Below are positions 30,634-44,900 of a stretch of DNA of 64,000 bases, piece after piece. The notes beneath the pieces were generated by a model. The model searched no databases and had not been told where the DNA came from. It saw only the letters and a program-made list of their open reading frames with translations. The position numbers were made by a program, and so were the translations under genes. Numbering within the stretch: the stretch's first letter is position 1; each line of letters opens with the position of its first letter. The stretch is from Dolomedes plantarius (Eukaryota; Arthropoda; Arachnida; Araneae; Dolomedidae): assembly GCA_907164885.2 (NCBI GenBank), contig OU015501.1, positions 60,067,119 to 60,131,118 on the forward strand, given 5' to 3'.

Positions 30634-30795
30634 ATGGTTGGTTTGTCGGGAACGCTGCGGTTATCTTTTGTTACACGAGGGTTAATTAGACCAGGACATA
30701 CAGTTTACAGCCGATTCCGAACTACCACAAACATTCATGCCAATAGTGGGACTCGACTGTGGTCATACTCTGGTACCGAATGCCAACGCCGATAG
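30634..30795 (-). mobile_element. SINE family B, degraded copy
   Basis: Aligns with the 26580-26754 copy through ggttaattagaccaggacat, cagccgattccgaact, atagtgggactcg and ggtaccgaatgcca. The B box is worn (gggactcgactgtgg) and no target duplication is clear. Confidence 0.7.
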
Positions 30796-30799
30796 AGCG

Positions 30800-31860
30800 T
30801 TGCTGCATTGCTATGGGAGCATTTGTATTCACGATCAATTACCATCAGCATTTTATTTTGCTATTTAGCTGTTTTTCTGGATGTTTGCAACTCGATTTCT
30901 TCGAACTTTGTTAACCGTGCGAGTGTGTGTATATATACACACACAAGGGTCCTTGCATTTGGTTTTAATCAAATACATAGTGCAAGTAATCTCTCTCTCT
31001 CTAGAAATATTTTCAAATATATAATGCCTAACATCATATGTTCCCATTAGATTATTAATCGGAATGGCGATTTTAAGATAATTTCATTGAATATTTTTTC
31101 CATTCCGATCCGCATGTGAAATATACTACTTCCCTTTTAAAATTGATATTTGTTTCACATTATTTTGAAATATTCTGTCTTAAATTTCACTTTTTAAATA
31201 TATTTGGTTAACATGTTCGAAGAAATATTCTGTCTTAAATTTCACTTTGTATAAGCAAGCAGTACTGAATACAAAAGGCTTCGGCCAAATTGAAGATAAA
31301 ACTGAAAATTTACAATTAAAAACAATTAAAAAAGCAAAAGTGTGTCGACTAGTCAGAAGCGCATTTTACGACATATACATAATTTTGTCAAAATTTATTA
31401 TACAAATATGTATGAGAAAATTATGTAGCGCGCATAAATGCACTAGAGTTATCGAAAGCCAACGTGCAAGCCCTGAAAAAAAACTCTTACTGGATTCCTG
31501 GGTCTCACGCCGATCCCCTTTAATTGGGGTCAGCTCAAGACCGGGAAATACCTTATCCCACCTATCTCCCGTCTCGTCGGGTCTACGTGTGCACTCACAT
31601 AAACATGGGCATAAAACATATTTATTGTCAGGTAAACCGGCTTATGTTAATTTTGAAATTAAATGTTTCAGATTCCTACTTCTACATTAGTGCGGGGATC
31701 ACGCAGGAAAGTCCCGAGTTTCTTAACACTCAGCAGCAAACTCTATGAAGAGATTACAAGCAAACATTGAATGCGAGATCGTTTACTATCCTCTTTTTTT
31801 CGGTCAGTATGTACTAAATGTGTGACATAAGCTTCAAGTTTTTGGGGGTATGTGAAAGGT
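30800..31860. other. Spacer, nothing recognised
   Basis: Contains short CA and CT tracts at about 30930-31005 and a repeated gaaatattctgtcttaaatt segment (31167 and 31220). No supported gene. Confidence 0.4.
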
Positions 31861-31877
31861 CAAGTTAACGGCACTAA

Positions 31878-32065
31878 GTTTGGTTTGGTTTTGCGAGCGC
31901 TACGGTTATTTTTTTTTTTTGCTACACTAGGGCTCATTAGACCGGGAGCTACTGCTTAAAGCCGATTCCGAATGGCTACAAACGTCTATGTCCAGAGTGG
32001 GACGCGAATCCACGGGGTACTGAATACTGAATGTCAGCGCCCTAGCCATTAGCCCATCGTCCGGC
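31878..32065 (-). mobile_element. SINE family B with 12-bp target duplication
   Basis: Exact duplication taacggcactaa at 31866-31877 and 32066-32077. The body matches the 26580 copy (gctacactagggctcattag, gccgattccgaatggctac, gagtgggacgcgaatcc). A poly-T run at about 31911-31921 lies inside. Confidence 0.87.
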
Positions 32066-32110
32066 TAACGGCACTAACAATGTATTTAGTCAAGAGAGAG
32101 CGATTCAATA

Positions 32111-33185
32111 TAGTCATATCTCGGTACTCGACGCGAAAAAAAAAAATGCTCGAGCACTCGACCTTTGCTTGGTACTCGTCACATTTGCTATAAAATCTAC
32201 ATGAAGCAATCCCGTCTATCTCGACGAAACAAAGACCGGCACGCTACTCTCGCGCTCAAGATAGAACCCCATGTTTCGTCATGGACTTTTTTTAAAAAAT
32301 CGTATAAGTCATCGTAAGCTTGAAGTAGGTTAGTGATATCACTCAGCTGAAATTAATGAGAACCACGATGAGACGATAACTAAGTATGAGCATCGTAGCT
32401 GCGTGTCTGATCTCACTGCAGAACAAAGATCGGGTAACTCCGAGGGACTATGCAGACCTTACCAATAGTGGAGGACATTGTGTCTGTGGGAAAGTCCATT
32501 GGTCTGGAAGTCAGAGATAAAGACTTCGAAGAGTTAGTGGAAGAACACAGAGCTCAGCACTGGAGAGCAGCAGGAACTTCAAAGAGAGCAACAACAGATA
32601 GTGACTGAGGAACTTTCTTCAAGTGAAGAGGAGGGAAGGGTGGAAGCCCCTAGAGCATTGCCACAAAAAAATGTGTTCTAAATGGGTTGAATTACCAAAA
32701 TTTTGTTAAAATGTATCCCCTGACAAACCTAAGGCAAGTCAAAATGTAGACTTTCAAAAACATTTTGAAACATAAGCAGAACACTCTCTAATGATGTTTG
32801 TAGTGAAACTCCCTAAATATCAGTCTACAGCAGGGTTCAGTGCTAGACAGAAAAGACAAAGAACCCCTGTTCAAGTGCCTGTTGTTTTATTAGAAGGGAA
32901 CTCCTCTTCCAAGCAAAAACCTCTCACTAGCATTCCATTAAGTCATGAACTCCTCAGGGTACAGGTTAAGTGAAATTAAATTTCATTTTATTTTTTAGGT
33001 CTCTTCAGTTTTGAGATTTTTTATAAAAAAAAAATACCATTCATTTATAAATTGCCAAGTAAAATGTTAAATTTCTGGGGTTCAGTAATGGATTATTTCA
33101 GTTTACATTACCCTTTATGATAAAAATCCGTTCCGTACTTATCGTGCCTTCTGGAACCAAAATGTTGAGTACTGAGGTACCATTG
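32111..33185 (+). mobile_element. Tigger/pogo-type transposon remnant
   Basis: Left end tagtcatatctcggtactcg and right end gagtactgaggtaccattg are inverted and each borders TA (32109-32110 and 33186-33187). They resemble the Tigger terminus CAGTGGTACCTCGGTACTCG. 1075 bp is too short for a full element; only the C-terminal end of the transposase remains. Confidence 0.85.
32450..32681 (+). pseudogene. Tigger (TIGD1-like) transposase, C-terminal fragment
   Basis: PIVEDIVSVGKSIGLEVRDK and FEELVEEH match the region after the DDE domain of TIGD1/Tigger proteins. A frameshift near 32540 moves the frame to the acidic, Gln-rich tail (QQELQREQQQ, then SSSEEEGR) ending at TAA 32679-32681. The HTH and catalytic domains are missing. 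Confidence 0.85.
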
Positions 33186-33399
33186 TACTTATACTACACA
33201 GCGCTAATTATTTTTTCCGGCTTTAAATAATGCTCTTCGCTACGCAGAAGTTTATATCTCAAATTTGCAAAACTTGGCATCAAAGGGATTCCCTCCCCTT
33301 TTTTAAAAGCTTCTTTTTTTTTCCCCATTTCCCTTCCAAATTTCGGTAATTGTTCATAAACGTAGATTTTTGTCCAGGCAAGAGCTTTAATTTGAAATA

Positions 33400-36300
33400 T
33401 ATATATATATATATATGAACTACATAATATTTCAAAGATTGCTATGTCAATGTGTTCAATAAGTCATATTTGCAACTTCATTTGTTCTCCTCTGATGCAA
33501 GACTATACAGAACACATAACAGGGACTATAAAAAAGTTATAAGACTGGGATGACTGCAAGAAACGCTTGAGCAACAAGATAATCTGAAGCAACACATTAT
33601 AGAAAGTTATGCTCTGAATTGACACGAAAAATAAATAAGTCATATTGAGTATGTCACTCCACATCACACAGTCTATAACACGTACATTCACGTTTTTTGC
33701 AACTAATATAGACACACACAATTCCCCCATGGTCCTAAAAATTGAACTATAAATACATGCATGTATATAACTTTATCTTCCTTTTCTTAACTTCCAAGTT
33801 TTCACAAAAGCAATTATTAATAGCAAGAGCACTTACAAATAAATTTCCTCTGTTAAAACTATCTAGATTCATATTCAGAAATGCCCAATTTTCATTATGA
33901 TCTCCAGACATTTCAAGTACAAAAGAAACCTCACAAGATTATTATTGTAAGGAATTAGCTATGAAAAATGCAAAACAACAGTGAAAGACCCTCTTTGATC
34001 TTAAATGTTGTAACAACCTGGAAGCCTGCTAAAAAATGTAATAAAATCTGTGATATCTGCAAGCAAATTTTAAATTAAATTACTTGACAGCATAAGCATG
34101 GATTATTATTTTTCAGAGATGACTAAGTTTTATAATTTTAGTTAATATTTGAAATTAATTATAACTAATTACATAGGACAAATTTCAATAATTTTCAAAT
34201 AATTAAAGCTTTTAAACTTAAATACTTCCATTATTTTCTCAACTTTCCAGTTCATTTCTATTTACAAGACTTAAATTTTTAATAATATTTCTAGTATTGT
34301 TTAAATGTTACAATCAATCCCTTTTTGGTAACCTGTTCAATAGACAACACTCTAATAAATATTGTTCACCATCAAAAGTTCAACTAATTGACTCCCAATA
34401 AAACTTTTTCTGGCAGAATAAAAGATAAAAATAGTGACTGAATATTTATTTTGAGCAATCATACCATTTCTCTCAGAATTGCTTTGCTGTCTCTTCTATT
34501 TTTCCCATTTAGGGTACATTAAAACAATGGCATTAGTGACTGAGAACTGAAGTGAGGAATACATGCTTATCGATTTTGCATTTGTCCTTCACACAGATGC
34601 TCCATTTTTCAAGAATATGATATTCATGATTCTAGCCATAAATAAAAATGAGGTATACAACTACCTCATTTATAACATGTATGCTGAATATTTACAAACT
34701 ATTAAGTATCCATGGACTATGACAACATATTGAACTGTGTAAACTCAATAGCCTTACACATTTATATATATGTGTGTGTGTGTGTGTGTGTACGTACATA
34801 TATATACACAAGCATACATATGTACAAATGTAAAACTAAATACAGAAAATTGTATATAACACATTCAGACTGTTATTTATGATATATATTGACACATGCA
34901 CACAATAGTTTTAATGTAACATTTAATAACACTTTCATCACTAAATAAAAATTTTAACTCTTCCCACCAATTTAGTTTCTTCCAATAGGATATACATTAT
35001 ATGTAGATGCACTGCCAGGTTAATATCTCGTTCAATATATATGCACAATATTACTCGATTTTTAAAAAAAAATTAAAACAATAGAAAATGAAGATATACT
35101 TGGGCCACACTCTACCTACTAATGCACTCAACTAATGAAATGAAAGACAACCACGTTTCAACATTATACAAAATAAAAATCACAAAAATACAAAATATAA
35201 AAGATGTTTGTTATTTCCCCACATAATAAAATTTTCAAACAGAGAAAATGAATTTAGAAGACAAAATCCACAGAAATTTTTATATAAAAAAAATTCTTAA
35301 GTACAGGTAAAAATCAATGCATACAAAAATTAATCCACATATTTACCCTCATAAAGCACACATAATCTTCCTAAAAACCTTGAAACCCTGACTTTAAATA
35401 CAGTGGAACTATATTAATTGTGCAATGTCATCACCGATAGATATAATATTGGTCAACAGATTTTTTAAAAAAACTGACAGTTTCATTTAAGCATAGCAAA
35501 GGAAAAACATGGTAACTTTTTAACACATTATAGTGGAATCTATGCTTTTATCTCCTTAATCAGCACAGATATCCAATATCAAAGCATCCATCTTCAGTAA
35601 CAAATTTTGAATCACATAAATTTAATAATAGAATTCTCTATAATGTTAACACTGAAGTAGCCATTTTAAACAATAATTAAAAGAGCAAGTTTAACAACTT
35701 ATAACAGGGTACAAGTACTTAAAAATATTTCAGTGAATTTCCCAAAATCTACATAACAAAACATGACTTAAAAAACAAATACTCGTATACTTTGATTCTG
35801 AGAACATAACCTGTGCTTGAAACATAGAGACACATCTCACCAATATCTGTCTCAAAAAATACACATTTCAACTAAAACATCAAAGAGGAAGAAAAACATC
35901 AGCAGCACCTAGCTTTAAAATTGGGTAATTTTAATTCAATAATTAAAGGGTGGTTATTAAAATTTTGTGATTTCTGGATAAGTGTTTATCCTTAAGAAAT
36001 ATAGTATACCATAACAATTGATTCATCGGATGAAAAGAATTTGTGCACATGTTATTAGTGGAGAAGCAAATGTTCAAAATTTCCCAGAACTGCTGAAAAT
36101 AAGTTCTTTGTGCTTTGAAGTTCATGCAAGATAATCGCCATCAAATCCTTTGAATTTTAGCAATGTAATTAAAACTTTTACAAAGTGAATAACAACAAAT
36201 AGTATATTTAATGAAACATTTAAAATTAGTATTAGATTAAATAGATTTTTTTATTGCACTACAAGTAAATTCACATAAATACATTTAAATACACACAATC

Positions 36301-37142
36301 ATATTTAATATAGTTACTGTGATTCAATGCTTGATGGCTTAAATCAAACTATCACATTGTTAGAAAAATATCTATAAATTTTCCCCTTAGACAACTATAT
36401 AGTTACACTTTATAAATTCTGTACAGATAAAAAATAATTCTTCTATAACACAAACTTAAAGGGTACAAAATTTAAATGCTTCACATTAGTACCTCACTAA
36501 ATAAACATCTGGGAAACAATTTCAAGAATGATTGTATGCAATGAATTAAACTTCTGTCAAAGGAGTATTGAAGTAGGAAATATCAAAATAGAGATTATGA
36601 GTATTAATGCAATTCAAAGCCTCAGTAAAATTTTGCTGACATGATTTAGCAGGCAGAAGAAAAAAAATTAACTTTTGAACAATAAAAATTGTTGCTGGGT
36701 AAGCAATAAGTAGCAAGAAGGCACAGGTCTGAGGCAAACAATGCTGACCAAACCTAAATAAGCTGCATTGTACAGTTGCAGGATTAAAAACTTGAACCTG
36801 CTGAATGCAGACTTGAATGAGCAAAAATATATTCACACAGCTACATCAATATTGTGAGCAATTAGAACATCAGCAAACAATATATGTAAGTTGCATATCT
36901 GCTTAAATGATTCAAATCTACAGTGCTCTAACACACTGAAAAGTGTGAGGTATTTAAGCATCAATATCTAGTTATTGAATGCTTCAAATTTGAGAATACA
37001 TAATTACTTTTGAACTACCTTAACATTCATTAGCAAGAGGAGACAAAATAATTTAATTTTGACTATGAACTATAAACTGGCTGTGCATCTAATGAGAAAG
37101 CAGGTGGGTATTTTATGTGATAAATATCTACAAATACAAAAT
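33400..37142 (-). other. Repeat-poor tract below the UBE2L3 stop; possible long 3' UTR
   Basis: This 3.7-kb AT-rich stretch has no recognisable transposon, TIR or long ORF, unlike almost all other non-coding DNA in the window. Part of it is probably UBE2L3 3' UTR. AATAAA hexamers on the minus strand lie at 36255-36250 and 34450-34445. I cannot choose the cleavage site from sequence alone. Confidence 0.3.
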
Positions 37143-37297
37143 TTAATCAGGTGGTCGTTTTTCAGAAAACTTTTTTGTGAATTCTTCTGCATTTTTGAAA
37201 AATTTCTTTCGGTCTTTACTGTATTCTTCAGCCAAGTCAGCCCGTAGCGGATGTTCAGGCTCTGGATCATTCACTAAAGCAACTAAAGCTTGTATAA
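37143..37297 (-). CDS. UBE2L3: UBE2L3 exon 4 (end of codon 104 to stop)
   Basis: The acceptor is ctttttag-like (tttcttttag) and reading enters in phase 1. It encodes [20 protein letters not shown] and onward to KRPPD, then TAA at 37145-37143. It contains His119 and the two C-terminal helices. Reading upstream of 37297 in the same frame runs into intron and is not coding. Confidence 0.97.
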
Positions 37298-40200
37298 CTA
37301 AAAGAAAAAAAATTAAAGTCAGCTCAATAATGACCAAATAAATTCTTAAACTAAAATGAATATAAGTAAAATCACCCACAATTTTCTGATTGAAAAAATT
37401 GAAAATGTAAAAAATGATCTAGGAAAACAAGTCTCTTGACTATATTTCTTACTGATGAAGCAGAAATTTCAGTTCAGTCAAGTTACTTAGTAGCTTGGAA
37501 TTTTGCTTATGCCAAGAATGGAGAAGGAAAGTTCATCAAGAATTTATAGAAGTGATTAAAATATTAGATCCACAAAATACAAAATTACGCAAATTAGCTT
37601 CATGTATTTTGTTATCACACCATACCATGGAATGTTGCATTAGTGAAATAAATGTAAACATTGGGTTGCTATTGAAAAATGACTAGCAAGATTATGTAGC
37701 ATGGAGTTGAACTATCAATTAATCAACTGCTATACATAATAACCTACAATCAGCTGATTTTGTTTGAATTGTTTCTGGGGATATGGTTGTCGAAGAGGAA
37801 ATGTTTGATGTTAAACCCCTCAAAGAAACCACTTGTGACATTGAAATATAAAAATACATTAAATAATATTTATTATAAGTAATTTTGTTATGGCTCTTGT
37901 GAGATTTGTTAGTAATAGAACCGATTGTACTCTTGTAATGCTAGGCTACAATTTAGGTTTTATTGGTCTCTTGATGGAAGACAAAAAAACTTTGAACCAT
38001 ATCTACTACATTATTCACCATGAGTATTTTGCAGAATATTTCAAATTCACTTATATCATGGAAATATTCTAAAGATAGTTAATTGTATCAAAAGAAATGC
38101 AAAAATTCACTGGAAATTTAAAAACTTCATTGAAAATTTCTCTGATAATGGTTTTCTAAATGATGTACTTTTATACTGCATCATGTAATGGCTATCATGA
38201 CAAACAATGTTTTAGAAAAAAAATTATGGAGCTTCTTGGTCCCATTAGGGCTTTTTTCAATGACAGGCAAAAATTATATCTACAACTAGACCACAAAGAA
38301 TGGATCTAAGATTTAATATCTCTTATGTATGCAATGGAACATTTAGGAATATAAAATTTAGCATTGTAAGGAAAGGACAAGATGATCGATGATCTGTTTA
38401 AAGTTCTATCAAGGTAAGAAAAAAAATACTAGTATTCCAAAAAGATTGAAATTGAAAACTTAAAATAAATTTTGCCTTCAATTGCATTTAAAAAATGAAG
38501 ATGAAAAGCTTCAGGAATATTTGAAAAAAGCTGAAAAATGTAAACCTATATATTTGACAGCAGATTTGAAATTATAGATAAATAAAAAGCCTACCACAGC
38601 ATTTTTCATCAATCAAAGTTCTTGAAAATGGATTTACAATATCTTCTATAATAGCTCCTATTATAGCTGATGCAAAAATGAAGCTAATAGAGATGCAGAA
38701 AGATAAAAACTCTTCAATAAATCCACAAATCAAGTGCATTTCAGCTAAAATTTAGGAAACTTATGCCAGAATACTCAAAATAAAAATGTTTAGTATACCA
38801 AATAACTTTGATTTTTGATACAACTTATAGCTTTAGTACAACTTATTGTATTCTATATTTAGGTTGATAAAAAAAAATTAACATTCAGTGTTAACAAATC
38901 AGCATTTAATGGAATTGCTAAGAACTGCAAAAACTCAATATATGCCAGATTTGAATAATTTGGCAAACCAATTTTTTAAAAAATAATTATTAAAGCTATT
39001 AAAACTACTTAAGAATTTGGAAATATTAATTATTCTTAATTATAAGATAATGATATATTTAATAAGAAAATTTCTTTCATATCAAAAATAAAATTTTCAG
39101 TTTTTGGCTCATCTAACTATGTAGGCATTCCACTGTTCTTGGGTTGCTCATTTAACACTGTTCTTGCGAACCCTGTAACTATGTTTTTATTTGCAATGCA
39201 TATACCAATACAGCATTCACATGAAAAATCCTTTAATTCCTTTGCACTAAACTATTAACACAGCAATATTCTTTCATATGATATAACTGAATGTAGTAGG
39301 TAAAGTGTTTAAACATCCTTCTATCTTTCTTCCAAAAAGTTTATTTGATACTTTTTATGGTCACATTTTACAGAGTACAACTTTTGGTTCATAGAAATAG
39401 GTATGAAGTCTCTTTCAATCACTTCTATGAAAGTCCTTTGCTCTATACTGCAATTTTTGTTTTTGTTTTTAGTCTTTTTATTAAAATAATTTTTAAACAT
39501 GTCTAAGTGCAGAAGCAAATATGCTGAATTATGTTCATAGATGTATCTCATAACCTCATGGATAGCAAACAGATCTACAATAAATATTGAACATGAACAT
39601 TGGTGCCTATGACTAACAATAACATTTCCACAGACAAAAGCAAATCCAACATGATTTATGTATTTGAATGATCTGTTTAAATATTGAGATCATTAGGATA
39701 TCTGACACAACGTGCTGCAAATAACACCTGCTAAATCTGATTACAATAATCAACCGTAAGTAAACACTACCATGTAGAAACACATTTGACAACCGACTGA
39801 TAACACATATACTTTCCATAATGGTGTTCTTAGCCAAGCATTGCATACATGCCTCAAACAATGACACACAGAACAGCCTGTACAGAAACAGAGATTCACA
39901 ACACTCCTCTAACATGTTCAGCACAGTAACATTGCAGTAACAGTGTCAGATGTTACTGCAATTCTATTTTCTTATTCAGATAGAATAAGAAAATAGTATT
40001 GCAGTAACATCTGACAGCAAGAAATACTTAATTGCTTACTTAATGAATACTTAATTGGTGGCTTGAATACTTAATTGGCTATATTGAAATACTTAATTGG
40101 TGGCTTGATACAAAAGAAAAGAAAACATGCATACATCAAAAACCTGGTTGAAAATTCCACAGAGCATTCATGTCCACTTAACTGTGAACAGATAAAAGCA

Positions 40201-41907
40201 ATTGATCTCACATTTCACAGACCACATGAAAACAATTATCATTTATTGAAAATAAAGAGGAAAACTGATAGTCTTTCATTTTGAAGAAAATGGTGATTTA
40301 ATATTTTTTTCAATAATCAACAGTAAAGACAATAAGTGTGAGCTGAAGTATCTAGTCCCTCACCCAAAACTGAGAAATGGGATAGCCCATGGAAAGTTAA
40401 CAAAGAAAACATCCACAGAGGCTTCAGAGAGCATGACTTTTTGCTGATGGAACAGATAACTCAATCAAAACTAGGAGATACAGGGGCCACAGATTTATAG
40501 CAGTAAAATTTGACTCACATTTAAAAATTCTTGTCAAATTTGTGAAAAAAAAAGAACCAAATTATGAAGCAAATGCAAGTCAGTCATAAGCTTTAATATA
40601 CAGATACTAGACCTCTTTAACCATGAAAAAATGCTGTTATAAAAAATATTACACTAATAATACTCTATACATAATAATATTGGATCTAACAATAAAATGT
40701 TATGGTTCTATTTTACAGAATAATAAATTAATCTCAGTTTAATTGAATAATAAATTAATCTTAGTTTAATTCGTCTACTTTCAAATGGATATAAGAGAAA
40801 TTTTATAATTTAAGAATAAGAGATATCATTTTGGGTACAACTTTTTCCACCTTTTTTTTTAAACTATCACCAAATAAAACTCCTCTGATAAATGCCTTTT
40901 TCACATGATTAAGAGAAATTACCAATTTATACATACAACACATACAAAAACCATTATGAATGGTAACACCTAATAGAAGTAAAATTTGTAAAATTTTAGA
41001 CAGCCACTTACCCTGATCAGTTTTTGTAGCAGGTTTCCAATTCTCAGTACTGATAATTGGTAAACAAACTTGTCCTTTTTCATCTATGTTAGGATGATAA
41101 ATCTTTGTTCTAAATGTAATTTTGGGAGGCTTGAAAGGATACTCAGCTGGAAAATTTATTTCAATACGGAATGCTCCCTTGTTATATGGTGCATTATCCT
41201 ACAAACATTAATGAAGTATTAAAATAAAATACATCACAAAAATCAATTCACTTCAGAACATATTGTTACTGTTACTGCAAAAGGTCATATGTAAAAATTG
41301 TGTACTTTACAGGAGAGCATAAAAACTGATAAACATAAAAATAAAAACAGATAAAAACATAAAAATAAAAACATATGACTTTCTTACATTTTATCTTAAC
41401 TTATAATAGATCAACTGATAACAAACAACATTTATGTAGCAGTTGCAGACTACCGAGATACCTTTAGCACAAATAAAACAAAAATGGCAAATTTTTACAT
41501 ACGACTCTTTGTACTAACAGTAGTGATATGTTAAATTACGCAATACAATATATTTAATGTACAAATCAGTCCTTTGGAATACCATTAAAAGATGCTGTTC
41601 ATACGTGTTGCATGCATATTCTCTACTGATTTCACAAATTTTAGATTTCAAATCTATACCAGTAAAAAATTCAAATTTGAGTACAAAATTAATTTTTTTT
41701 AAAAATTAAAAATTATTTATTTATGATGAAAGCTTACAATATATATATATATATATATATATACAGTGGAATCTCGATCGATCGTTTTTCCATATGTGTC
41801 GTTCATTTTATCCAGTCCCAACGATCATATTGCTTTGTTATGTTTCTGCATCTATCGTTTTCCCACATTTCAATCGGTCCCTTGAAAAACAATAGATCAA
41901 GATTCCA

Positions 41908-41953
<46 letters not shown>

Positions 41954-44900
41954 AAAAAAGTAATCAACTTTTCAATTCATATAAAAAATTTTTAAAAATT
42001 GCTTGATTTCAAAAAAAATACTTAATCACATTGAAAAGTTATTCGACTTATAAGACACCATAACAAAATCAGGCCCCTTTTTTAATAAAACTTGATTTAA
42101 TTAAGGGAGTTTATCTTTCCTATAAAATATAATTGACAAGAATACATTGATTTACTTGATCTATTCAAACTGACAATTTAAAAATAAATATTTATAACAG
42201 ACACATATACAACAATATAGTTTCAAAAGAATTATTTGCAATATAAACAAAATCTAAGTTTTGAATACATATAGGCATGTCTATACTTTAAAGCACTTTT
42301 GGACAAATATCACTTAAAGAAAATACAGACTTCCACAAAAAGAAAAAAAAATTGCTTCATAATTTACAGAGTAAGAATATCAAGGAATCGGATTTCTTTC
42401 TCTGCTTCTTCAATTTCAAGCTAAAGTAAGCCTAATTTAGTCATGTTGAAGCATTAAATGAACTCAATGTTTATAGCAATCGCAAAGAAAGTACAGAAAA
42501 TTGCGGAACTGATGAACTTTTACAGTATGGGACTGATACAAAATAAGTCTTCCCTCTTTCAGACTTCAATTTCAGAAGTTGATAGTGGATGCTAAAAACA
42601 GGTATACCAGTTTCTATTTATACAAGCAACTTAATCCTGGAATATTATACCTTGATTGAAATAAATAAATAAAATATATATATATATAAAAAAAACTGTT
42701 TCCACTATTTTCATTAAAGTCAAGAATTTTAACTTACACATTAAAGGTGGAAGAAATAATTTTATACTTTTTTAATGATTTAGATGCTTAACCTCTGTTA
42801 TGTATACGTTAACTATATATAAAAGACATTCATAATAAAACAATTCAAAATAAAACATAAAATGGTTAAAGTGACTTCAAGTGTTAATAAAATTAAGAAC
42901 TTTTATAACTTACAATTAGATTCAGTGTTACAAACCACTTAAACTGTTACTAGTTTAAACCTTTGAAGAGTCTTAAAACCGTTCATATCTCCAAAGTAGG
43001 CTAAAACAAGAAAACTAGAATGTTAGAGGATTAATGTTTCCATGACAAAATTTCATAAAAATGTCTAAGCAATTTCATGAAATAATCCAATTATTTCTTA
43101 AAAGTGGTCAGTTTACTCATTAGGTAGTAAAAGATGACCAACACACTCTAAACCAACCAACTATACAGATACCATAGTTTCCTGCTCATGCTTGATGCAG
43201 ATTATTGGCAGCTGCTTATTACAAACAGCTTTTTTTCTGATATTTCTGTGTGAAGTTATTAGTTCTGAAAAGGTACTTCTAGATTATTATTGTTATAAGT
43301 AACAGAGAGCATGAGAAAAAATGGTGTTTCTCTACAGAATGTTGGATCCATGTTATCATGTAACATAATCTCCCAGTTATCTATCAATATTGTTGGCTCG
43401 TACCTAAACAGGTTAAGAAAATTTGATCAACTGCTTACAAGAAAGCTGGAGAGAAGGAAGTAAAATTGAGTATACAGTGAGGGCAAAGATCTACCCCCTT
43501 CCCCTAATCTCAGGTTCTAGAATACCATTTAACTTAAGGTTTTCAAAGAGAATTCATTGATATTTTCATAATTTCCTGCAAGCAAAAGTGCACATGCTAT
43601 TATAAATCACAGACATTAAGAGTATAGTTATTACTAAAGCAGCAGATGTAAGCAATTGAAAAGCCAAAGAATCCCATATGAAACTAACAAAATAGCTATA
43701 AGAATGTACTTTAGTTTATTACTGAACTTTTGTACACAGAAAAGGCATTTTTTTATGAAAGTTTTCAATATGTGCACAAAATTTGGATAAAAAAATCTTT
43801 TTAAGCTTTAAAGTTTTGAAGCAAACTCCAACACAGAATTCCTATACTTAACTGTTTCGTGTTACGAACCTTTTCAGATGTTTAGAGGATTCTAAAATCA
43901 CACTTTTAAACTCTTTATATCACCTTATGATATAATGGTGTAAGTTAAAACTTTGGATCTTATTAATATTTTTACAAACAAAAGAAATCGCCACTCTTAA
44001 TGCAACAATTGAAAATCCTAAAATTTAATGTGATGAATACTTAGTATATGATTATAGACTATTCTAAAAAGTTTAATTCTTTAGATATATCATCAAAGGG
44101 TGCTTTAACTTAACATTACACTATGCATTGAAAGAAAACATGTGAAGACTCAATCCCCTATGGATAATAGGAGAAAAAAAAATTTCCCCACAGCAAAATT
44201 TTGACAGCATATTACACACTACTGTGGATTTCAAAGAATTTGTCACTCAAAAGAAGTACCCTATACAATAAAATATAGAAAATAGGGGCAATACTATAAA
44301 AACTCATAACAATTAAATAATAAAAATCATTACAGGCACAATCAGTCCTTGCCAAGTGAGGATATTTGCATCATCAACCTGTACTTCCCGAAATGATTTC
44401 ATACCAGACTTTCTAATGTCCTGCAGCTCCTGGAAAATTGAGAAAACAATTGTTACAATCATCACCAAAACTCTCTTACAGTTTAAGAGAACACCTTCCC
44501 AATAAGCCTAGGCAAGAAAATTGTAGGCTTTTTAACTTGCCTTGGCTTTCTGTGAGCATATTTAATTACTCTGTTCCCAAGTAAGAAAGCTTCTAATGTA
44601 ACTTTCACACAAAAGACCATATTTCCCTTTAAGTCAGATAGGGCCAATTTGGCAGCAATAGAGATAATTGTTGCCAAATATTCCAAGAGATGTTTTTATT
44701 TATTTTAAAGTGAGAGCATTTTTTGCAATAATTTCATATAATCATAATATGATTAGATTCTGCTTTTTAGTTCGAACATGATCTTGAAGGTGTTTCTGAA
44801 AGCCAATTTCATGTCTTTTTAAGGACTCTTAAAAATTTTCCTCACATAATTTTAAAAAGGGCTATTGGTTATATATCTGCTCAGTAAAATAAACTTTTTT

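Larger units (their letters stand above)
37298..41011 (-). other. UBE2L3: UBE2L3 intron 3
   Basis: About 3.7 kb between exons 3 and 4. It holds the antisense hAT pseudogene at 37447-38985, a strong hairpin at 39944-40016 and short AATACTTAATTG direct repeats at 40024-40107. The rest is unassigned. Confidence 0.9.

Noticed and set aside
39613..39924. A 103-codon minus-strand frame with many Cys
   Set aside because: Lies in an intron, no regular Cys spacing and no recognised domain.
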